Shown piece by piece: positions 59,655 through 64,000 of a DNA stretch of 64,000 nucleotides; within the stretch, counting starts at the first letter, position 1; the number at the start of each line of letters is the position of its first letter. This DNA comes from JALYUA01 sp038239305. GTDB taxonomy: Bacteria > Acidobacteriota > Thermoanaerobaculia > UBA5066 > Gp7-AA6. The notes beneath the pieces are model-generated. The model worked only from the letters and a program-made list of their open reading frames with translations. It was not told where the DNA came from and searched no databases. Location: NCBI GenBank assembly GCA_038239305.1, contig JBBSEW010000011.1:1-64000 (forward strand). The letters are read 5' to 3'. Both the position numbers and the translations under genes were made by a program.

Positions 59655-60448
59655 GCCGCCTCCGCCTCGAGGTTTCTCTCGTAGCCCCAGCTTGCCGCCT
59701 TCAGCCGCTCGAGCCGACGCATCGCGGCATCCAGCACCACGCCGATCAACCCGATGAGGACCATGCCCGCTACGACCACGTCGTACCGGTTTCCGGCGTT
59801 GCGCGCGTCGATGATCAGGAACCCGAGACCCGAGTTGACGGCGATCATCTCCGCGGCGACGACCACGAGCCAGGCGATGCCGAGGGTCAGGCGCAGCCCG
59901 ACGATGACCTGCGGCAGGATCGCGGGCGCGATCACCTTGCGGGCGAGCTCGGCGGGGGAAAGGCCGAAGTTGCGTCCCGCGTTCCAGTGCACGGTGGCGA
60001 CGCTGCCGACCGCGTTCATGGACGTCAGGATCAGCGGAAGGACCGAGGCGAGAAAGATGATGAACACGGCGGCGATATCGCCCACACCGAACCAGAGGAT
60101 GGCGATCGGGATCCAGGCGAGCGGCGAGATGGGTCGGAGCACCTCGATCAGCGGCGCCAGCGCCATCTCCGGCCGGCGCATCCAACCGAGAAGAATCCCG
60201 AGGGGAATGCCGACCACGACCGCGAGGAGATACCCCCACGTGACGCGGAAGAGGGACGCGACGACGTGCTTGACGAGAAAGCCCTTCCGGGCGATCTCGA
60301 CGATCGCGAGGGCGACCGCTTCGGGGCCGGGCAGGAGGGTCTTTCCGGAGAGGCGGATCGCGACGCTCCAGACGATCGAGGCGACGACCAGGCCCGAGAG
60401 CGAAAGCGCGAGATTTCGAAAGGCGAGCGGGGGTCGATGTCGATCCAC
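59651..60448 (-). CDS. ABC permease, NitT/TauT type (first copy)
   Basis: 265 aa, six membrane helices, first gene of the permease-ATPase-permease-binding protein operon. VLRPISPLAWIPIAILWFG, TSMNAVGSVATVHWNAGRNF and APAILPQVIVGLRLTLGIAW mirror the second permease. ATG 60448. Substrate (sulfonate, nitrate, thiamine precursor or other) cannot be read from the sequence. Confidence 0.92.
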   Translation of the reverse strand: MDRHRPPLAFRNLALSLSGLVVASIVWSVAIRLSGKTLLPGPEAVALAIVEIARKGFLVKHVVASLFRVTWGYLLAVVVGIPLGILLGWMRRPEMALAPLIEVLRPISPLAWIPIAILWFGVGDIAAVFIIFLASVLPLILTSMNAVGSVATVHWNAGRNFGLSPAELARKVIAPAILPQVIVGLRLTLGIAWLVVVAAEMIAVNSGLGFLIIDARNAGNRYDVVVAGMVLIGLIGVVLDAAMRRLERLKAASWGYERNLEAEAA

Positions 60449-60605
60449 TCGGATGGCGCTCCCATCGGTCGCGAGGACCGGAATCGCAGGTTATGTCGAG
60501 AGACGCCGGAATATAGCAGGAGGATCGGCCTCGCGCGAGGCGCCCCCGGGAGGTTTCGGCTGACAGGGCCGTCCGACCTGTGTATGATTCGCCGTCTTCG
60601 ACTGC

Positions 60606-60682
<77 letters not shown>

Positions 60683-60727
60683 ATCCGTTCATCGCTCATC
60701 GCTCATCGCTGAGAGGGAGACGAGGGA

Positions 60728-60755
60728 GAGCCACTTCGCGTACGTGGCTCTTTTC
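60728..60755 (+). terminator. Terminator after tRNA-Asp
   Basis: GAGCCAC and GTGGCTC form a perfect 7-bp stem around a 9-nt loop, followed by TTTTC. It lies about 45 bp downstream of the tRNA, preceded by three CATCGCT units. The remainder of 60683-60940 shows no gene. Confidence 0.75.
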
Positions 60756-60940
60756 GAGAGTTGAGCGGCGATCCGGGTCCGATGGACTCCCTCAGATCCT
60801 GGCGATCAAGTCAATTCTCGGACAACTCTCGACGATATCGCGCGCCCTCTGTTGAGCTCAGCACGCCCGCGCTTTGAGCGATGCTGCTTGAATTCTTCGA
60901 TGGAGGGTGGTTACCCCTGTCGAACAGACCCGACTGCCGT

Positions 60941-62035
60941 TCATCCCCGGGCGAAGAACTCCTGAACGGCGCGAATCACCGATTCGCCCTCATCGTCTGT
61001 CATCGTCGGAAAAATCGGAAGGGACAGGCTCGTGCGGGCGAGCGCCTCGGATTCCGGAAGAAAGGCGATCGGACCGAACGGTGCCATCGCGGGCTGAAGA
61101 TGACTAGGAATCGGGTAGTGAACGCCCGTCTCGATCCCTCGTTCCAAAAGATATCGTCTGAGGTCTTCGCGTGTGGCCTCATCCGACAGCCGGATCGGAT
61201 AGAGGTGGTAAACCATTCGAGTCCCGGGCCGCTCCCGCGGCGTCGAGAGACCTTCTATTCCTTCAAAGGCGAGGTCGTAGTGTCGGGCAACGAGACGTCG
61301 CTTTTCCGTGAACTCTTCGATGAGGGCGAGCTGCAGCCGGCCCACCGCAGCCTGGACGTCGTTGAATCGGAGGTTGAACCCCACCCGGACGTGTGTGTAT
61401 TTGTCGCTTCGGCCGTGGTCCCGGAGAAGACGTATCCGGGCGGCGACATCGTCGTCGTCGGTCGTGACCATCCCTCCGTCACCGAACACGGTGATGTTCT
61501 TCGATGGGTAGAAGGAGAAACACCCCGTCCGTCCGATCGCTCCCACTGGACGCGCGCCGGATCGGGCCCCGTGAGCCTGGCAGCAGTCCTCGACAACCCA
61601 CAATTTGTGTTGATCCGCTATCGCGCAGAGAGAGTCCATGTCGGCGACTCCACCGTAGAGGTGCACGGGGAGAATTCCGACGGTCCGCGGCGTGATCCTG
61701 CGAATGGAGTCCTCCGGGTCGAGGGTCCCCCATCGGTCCACGTCCGCCATAATCGGTATCCCGCCGGCGTGCAGGATTCCCTCGATCGTCGGGAAAGCGG
61801 TCATGGAAGGAACGATGACTTCGTCGCCGGGCCTGATCCCGATGGCGAGAAGCGAGAGCTGAATCGCCGAGGTGCCCTGCGACACGGCGACGGCATGGCG
61901 AGTGCCCACGTAGAGTGCGAACTCGTTCTCGAACGCTCTCGTCTCAGGGCCGAGGATGAATCGACCGGAATCGACGACGTCCAACATCGCCTGTTTCATT
62001 CCCACTGTGACCGTGGGGCGGGAAAGCGGGATCAA
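60941..62035 (-). CDS. DegT/DnrJ/EryC1 sugar aminotransferase (WbpE-like)
   Basis: PLP-dependent aminotransferase acting on a keto nucleotide sugar. About 364 aa from TTG 62035 (MIPLSRPTVTVG, matching the family LSRP opening); ATG 61999 is the safer alternative. Motifs: GTSAIQLSLLAIGIRPGDEV, EDCCQAHGA, FSFYPSKNITVFGDGGM with the PLP Lys, and VGFNLRFNDVQAA. It follows a sugar 3-dehydrogenase gene on the same strand, as in pathways for 2,3-diamino sugars such as WbpB-WbpE. The frame upstream to 62287 overlaps that gene and is rejected. Confidence 0.9.
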   Translation of the reverse strand: MIPLSRPTVTVGMKQAMLDVVDSGRFILGPETRAFENEFALYVGTRHAVAVSQGTSAIQLSLLAIGIRPGDEVIVPSMTAFPTIEGILHAGGIPIMADVDRWGTLDPEDSIRRITPRTVGILPVHLYGGVADMDSLCAIADQHKLWVVEDCCQAHGARSGARPVGAIGRTGCFSFYPSKNITVFGDGGMVTTDDDDVAARIRLLRDHGRSDKYTHVRVGFNLRFNDVQAAVGRLQLALIEEFTEKRRLVARHYDLAFEGIEGLSTPRERPGTRMVYHLYPIRLSDEATREDLRRYLLERGIETGVHYPIPSHLQPAMAPFGPIAFLPESEALARTSLSLPIFPTMTDDEGESVIRAVQEFFARG

Positions 62036-62066
62036 TGGCGTGCCGGCAAGGAGCCCATGCCGAACT

Positions 62067-63173
62067 TCAGGAGGCGAGAGACGGGGATTTCGAGTGGATC
62101 GTCCGCCCGAGTCGAGAATGGCGTGGCACGAAGGGGATCGAGACCTCGCGACCGCTCTCGATCGACTCGTAAATTGCTGTAATGACCTCAAGTGAGCGAC
62201 GCCCTTCGTTGCCGTCCACGACGGGAGCCGCGTCGCCGGCAATCGCGTCGAATACGTCCCGATAATAGGCGCGGTGCCCGAATCCATAGACGTCGGGCGG
62301 GTTCGTACGATTCCGCTGCCTCACCTCACCATCGTCCGGGTCTGACGACTCGAAGCGCCATGTTTTCACCTCGTTCATCGCAAACCCTCCCACTTCGACG
62401 GTCCCGCCTTCTCCCAGGATCGAAATCGAACCCTCGAGATCTTCCGGGCGGGCGGCGGTGGTTGCCTCAATGACTCCGAGGGCCCCGTTGCGAAAGCGCA
62501 GAATAGCCACTCCTGTGTCCTCCGCCTCGATGTCAACGAGTCGCGTGGCGCTTGTGGCCTTCACCGATTCCACGTCCCCCATCATGTAAACGAGCATATC
62601 GACATGATGCGAGGCCTGATTGGAAAATACCCCGCCGTCCATGGCCCAACTTCCCCTCCATTCCGCCTGGTCGTAGTAGTCCTGTCGGCGGCACCATCGA
62701 ACGCGGACGGCTCCGAGGACGAGTTTGCCGAAACGTCCTGCGTCGAGAGCAGCCCGCAGTTTCACGATGGGGAGGTTGTAGCGATTCTGCTGCATGACGA
62801 AAAGTCGGGTCCCGTTCCGCGCGCATTCCGCGATCATCGAGTCGGCGTCGGCCAGAACGAGGGCCATCGGCTTTTCCACGACCACGTTGGGGATGCCCGC
62901 CCGGGAGGCAGCCATGACATGGTCGGCGTGCATGCCCGAGGGTGTGCAGATCGCGAGGAGACTCGGAGACTCACCCTCGATCAGTGAGGAGAGGCTGTCG
63001 TAAGGCCGTCCGCCGTAAGAGCTCGCGAACGTCTGCGCGCGGGTCAGGTCCTGGTCCGCGAACCCTCCGAGGACGGAACGCGGCTCGTCCGCGAGTATCG
63101 CTGCGTGTCGCCGCCCGATTCGACCGCACCCGAGGATTGCGGTTTTCCCGGATCGAGACGGGGCAGAAATCAT
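62067..63173 (-). CDS. Gfo/Idh/MocA-family sugar dehydrogenase (WbpB-like)
   Basis: 368 aa. Rossmann motif ILGCGRIGRRHA (13-24), sugar-binding EKPMAL (about 99-104), and MDGGVFSNQASHHVDML with the catalytic His region. Likely oxidises C3 of a UDP-sugar uronate to supply the adjacent aminotransferase. The pair implies synthesis of an acetamido sugar for LPS, capsule or glycoprotein; the acetyltransferase is not in view. Confidence 0.9.
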   Translation of the reverse strand: MISAPSRSGKTAILGCGRIGRRHAAILADEPRSVLGGFADQDLTRAQTFASSYGGRPYDSLSSLIEGESPSLLAICTPSGMHADHVMAASRAGIPNVVVEKPMALVLADADSMIAECARNGTRLFVMQQNRYNLPIVKLRAALDAGRFGKLVLGAVRVRWCRRQDYYDQAEWRGSWAMDGGVFSNQASHHVDMLVYMMGDVESVKATSATRLVDIEAEDTGVAILRFRNGALGVIEATTAARPEDLEGSISILGEGGTVEVGGFAMNEVKTWRFESSDPDDGEVRQRNRTNPPDVYGFGHRAYYRDVFDAIAGDAAPVVDGNEGRRSLEVITAIYESIESGREVSIPFVPRHSRLGRTIHSKSPSLAS

Positions 63174-63469
63174 CGATGGATGACGTTAGCAGGAACCGAG
63201 GGAGCCGACTCTCCACCCCAAACGCTATCCGAACGAAATTGATCGTCCCGTCCCGATCGCGGCCTTGCTCGATGGCGGAGAACGCCCTGGCAAGTCCCGG
63301 GGCGAGGCCCCGGACCTTTTTCTAGTGCTCCGCGGGGGCCTGCGAGCGACCGCTCCGTCGTTACAAACGGCGTGAGTTTGGCAATCGTTCGGCACTTGTT
63401 CAGGTACTCGACCGAAACACCGCTAATGCGCGGCGGCGGTGCCGCCACGAGACCTAGAATCCGTCGGAG

Positions 63470-63937
63470 ATGCTCCTGGAAAAAAAGGCGATGTGCCTCC
63501 CGCCCGTAACCCGGGCGCCGGGCCGTGGCTGCGGGTCTCGTCTCAGCGGTGCGGGCCGAGGCTTCCGAACGGGAGGCCGCCGGTCCGCCGGGATCGGGCT
63601 GATTATTTTCTTTCTCGCCGTGGCCGTCGCGCCTCACCGGCACGTGAACGGCCTCGAGGACCTGCTTTTTGATCAGCCGAGCGACTCGGGGGTAGTGGTT
63701 GTCGAAACGCCGTTCCTCAAGTTGGATCCCGCAGGCTGGAACGCCTTAACACTCGTCGAGGACCATCCCTGCCTCGCGTGCTTTGGGAGCGATTTTGTCT
63801 CCGTTCCCGGACAGACGCTGAGCTCCATGCCGCACCTCGCGCGAATCTCTTTCCAGAGTTCATTCGAAGCCAAGATAGAGGTGCCTCTCCTCTGGCGGGA
63901 CGCTCCTTCCCGCGCTCCTCCGGACTCTTTTTCCTAG
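63470..63937 (+). CDS. Small membrane/secreted protein with CLACF motif (start uncertain)
   Basis: Up to 155 aa. A basic N-terminal part is followed by one membrane helix (AGIGLIIFFLAVAVAPHRH, about 40-58) and a domain with LTLVEDHPCLACFGSDFV. The helix followed by PHRH and a later CLAC is a pattern I associate with short uncharacterised exported proteins, possibly metal-binding; no named family. The first 35 residues may not be translated. Right end of window; bases 63174-63469 upstream show no gene. Confidence 0.45.
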   Translation: MLLEKKAMCLPPVTRAPGRGCGSRLSGAGRGFRTGGRRSAGIGLIIFFLAVAVAPHRHVNGLEDLLFDQPSDSGVVVVETPFLKLDPAGWNALTLVEDHPCLACFGSDFVSVPGQTLSSMPHLARISFQSSFEAKIEVPLLWRDAPSRAPPDSFS

Positions 63938-64000
63938 CTTCGGGAAAAGAGGCGTCGTCGGGGGGCCTTTGGTTTTCCCGGTACGTCGGCCTCGAGTCGT

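Noticed and set aside
63170..63643. Minus-strand frame of 157 aa upstream of the sugar dehydrogenase
   Set aside because: No domain, low-information composition, and it overlaps the 63470 gene in antisense.

Overview
The window is high-GC bacterial chromosome with long minus-strand operons, frequent 4-bp ATGA/GTGA gene overlaps and no plasmid or phage backbone. The gene content (TonB receptor, HME-RND copper pump, several families common in soil and metal-exposed bacteria, a DUF1501-like Tat protein, a cyclic beta-1,2-glucan synthase) fits a Gram-negative bacterium. Acidobacteriota is my best guess, but no rRNA or marker tree supports it.

Layout. 1-2634: conserved minus-strand tilS-hpt-ftsH block (ftsH runs off the left edge). 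2764-5698: TonB-dependent receptor with a secreted partner. 5763-5839: tRNA-Met. 6206-22063: visibly less GC-rich copper-resistance island. It holds a Met-rich secreted protein with a 51-aa membrane protein, a DUF5676-like protein, a 48-aa SmtA-like metallothionein, a CopA-type P1B ATPase, a plus-strand operon (Cys/His secreted protein, outer-membrane barrel, cytochrome c, DUF5666-like protein, DUF4396 protein, divergent Lgt paralogue), and a minus-strand cusCBA efflux operon led by a Cys-rich secreted protein. A perfect CsoR-like palindrome lies in the copA divergent promoter, yet no copper regulator gene is visible. 22314-24929: LysR regulator divergent from a frameshifted Tat-exported DUF1501-like gene, then a low-complexity secreted protein. 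25037-25800: RsbW/STAS pair. 25881-27512: polytopic membrane protein.

27513-31302 is an arsenic operon (arsN2-arsR-arsI-aqpS-arsC, perhaps with a downstream MFS gene) that has an aquaglyceroporin but no ArsB/Acr3 pump. 31439-35135: zinc-ribbon protein with a ClC channel, then an EAL phosphodiesterase. 35210: tRNA-Val. 35447-41866: small hypothetical, amidohydrolase, acyl-CoA synthetase, PhnD-like protein, FGE-sulfatase-fold protein, dienelactone-hydrolase-like protein. 41931-50693: giant cyclic beta-1,2-glucan synthase. 51681-56740: four-gene peptide operon (APC permease, DUF1611, dipeptide epimerase, D-aminoacylase). 56985-60448: NitT/TauT-type ABC transporter with two paralogous permeases. 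60606: tRNA-Asp. 60941-63173: sugar aminotransferase and dehydrogenase for a nucleotide-amino-sugar pathway.

The themes are metal and metalloid defence (copper: sequester, pump from cytoplasm, pump across the envelope; arsenic: reduce, demethylate, passive export), peptide/muropeptide catabolism and envelope glycan synthesis. Gene-free gaps carry GATC-rich dispersed repeats and GC-rich hairpin repeats. All functions are read from motifs by eye; no database search was run.
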